Shown piece by piece: positions 63,546-64,000 of a DNA stretch of 64,000 bases (within the stretch, counting starts at the first letter, position 1; each line of letters starts with the position of its first letter). A program made the position numbers and the translations under genes. The DNA lies in contig NC_087156.1 of assembly GCF_035594125.1 (NCBI RefSeq), positions 28,686,997 to 28,750,996 on the forward strand, read 5' to 3'. Source of the DNA: Scylla paramamosain (lineage: Eukaryota; Arthropoda; Malacostraca; Decapoda; Portunidae). The notes under the pieces are model-generated. The model saw nothing but the letters and a program-made list of their open reading frames with translations, did no database searches and was not told where the DNA came from.

Positions 63546-63639
63546 ACAAAGCAATATAAAAACTAACACAACACCACTACACCCTGAAAAAAAGAAAAAA
63601 ACACTAGAAAATCACAAAGGCAGAACAACAACACGCACA

Positions 63640-63695
<56 letters not shown>
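63640..63695. repeat. (CA)n microsatellite
   Basis: About 56 bp of CA. The remaining 63696-64000 is unique sequence with no gene recognised. Confidence 0.97.
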
Positions 63696-63699
<4 letters not shown>

Positions 63700-64000
63700 G
63701 AGCCGACTTGATTACATCCTCGCACGTGTGATAAACAGAAACAAAAGAAAGTGAACCGTGCTGAGCGAGACCACAAATTCCTGAGCGCGCCAAACACAGC
63801 CACTCTCAGCGTCCATTGGAGTCTTGCTGCGCTACCCTTTGTCCTCCCCACGCCACTCTGTCCACAAGGAAAGGAAAATACGCACCGCATGAACCACATT
63901 GTTGTTTTCGTGGCCTTCACACCATCAGTTAATCATTCAGTTACCGTCCATTGTAAGTTAGGATTCTCTTCCGTGCGCTTGTTACTGGAGGTCTTGTCTT

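Overview
This window looks like nuclear DNA from a decapod crustacean, most likely a crab or shrimp. The organism call is an inference from three things: extreme microsatellite density ((GA/CT)n, (GT/CA)n, (AT)n, (ATT)n and (CTC)n arrays of 50-150 bp every 1-2 kb), a non-LTR retrotransposon of the Jockey/CR1-like type that is abundant in decapods, and a single KCTD-family host gene. There is no operon structure, CRISPR array, rRNA or intact tRNA gene. Most long open frames here are translations of simple repeats (Ser-Leu from CT, Arg-Glu from GA, His-Thr from CA, Cys-Val from GT) and are not genes.

Only two stretches have convincing protein-coding content. (1) On the minus strand at 45704-46539 lies an apparently intronless gene of the KCTD8/12/16 family, which in vertebrates are auxiliary subunits of GABA-B receptors. 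It has a BTB/T1 domain and an H1-type C-terminal domain, and one missing T at 46231-46236 breaks the frame. (2) On the plus strand at about 49590-51338 lies a 5'-truncated, frameshifted non-LTR retrotransposon with a recognisable reverse transcriptase (YADD box) and its 3' UTR. Older fragments of the same family's 3' end lie at 2836-3250 (-), 33834-34144 (+), and more weakly at 11350-11435 (-), 13784-13830 (-), 13932-13990 (-) and 32597-32675 (+).

The rest is a mosaic of repeats. The most interesting is a short dispersed element, about 200 bp long where complete (16027-16232), with similar inverted termini (TATTCTGAAACGCTTTT-like). It occurs at six places in both orientations, and at three of them (4770-5430, 18274-18985, 52904-53665) its interior has been amplified into local tandem arrays with different periods (about 60-70, 121-132 and 61-69 bp). 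There is also a SINE-like element with a compound (ATT)n(AC)n tail, tandemly duplicated with a 263-bp period at 26563-27148 and present again in opposite orientation at 55143-55342. A separate tRNA-derived SINE with A and B boxes and a poly(A) tail lies at 13592-13705.

Layout: 1-4400, microsatellites, a LINE relic and a 54-bp dispersed repeat. 4400-9500, a mobile-element-derived array and AT-rich sequence. 9500-16300, diverged minisatellites, a SINE and LINE tails. 16300-30000, purine/pyrimidine tracts, arrays and the duplicated SINE. 30000-45300, LINE relics, several minisatellites, CpG-richer stretches without a recognised gene, and two weak exon-like ORFs near 31-32 kb. 45300-47500, the KCTD gene and its flanks. 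47500-54400, mobile-element copies, the reverse transcriptase element and arrays. 54400-64000, SINE copy, a TTAGG-like degenerate tract and dense microsatellites.
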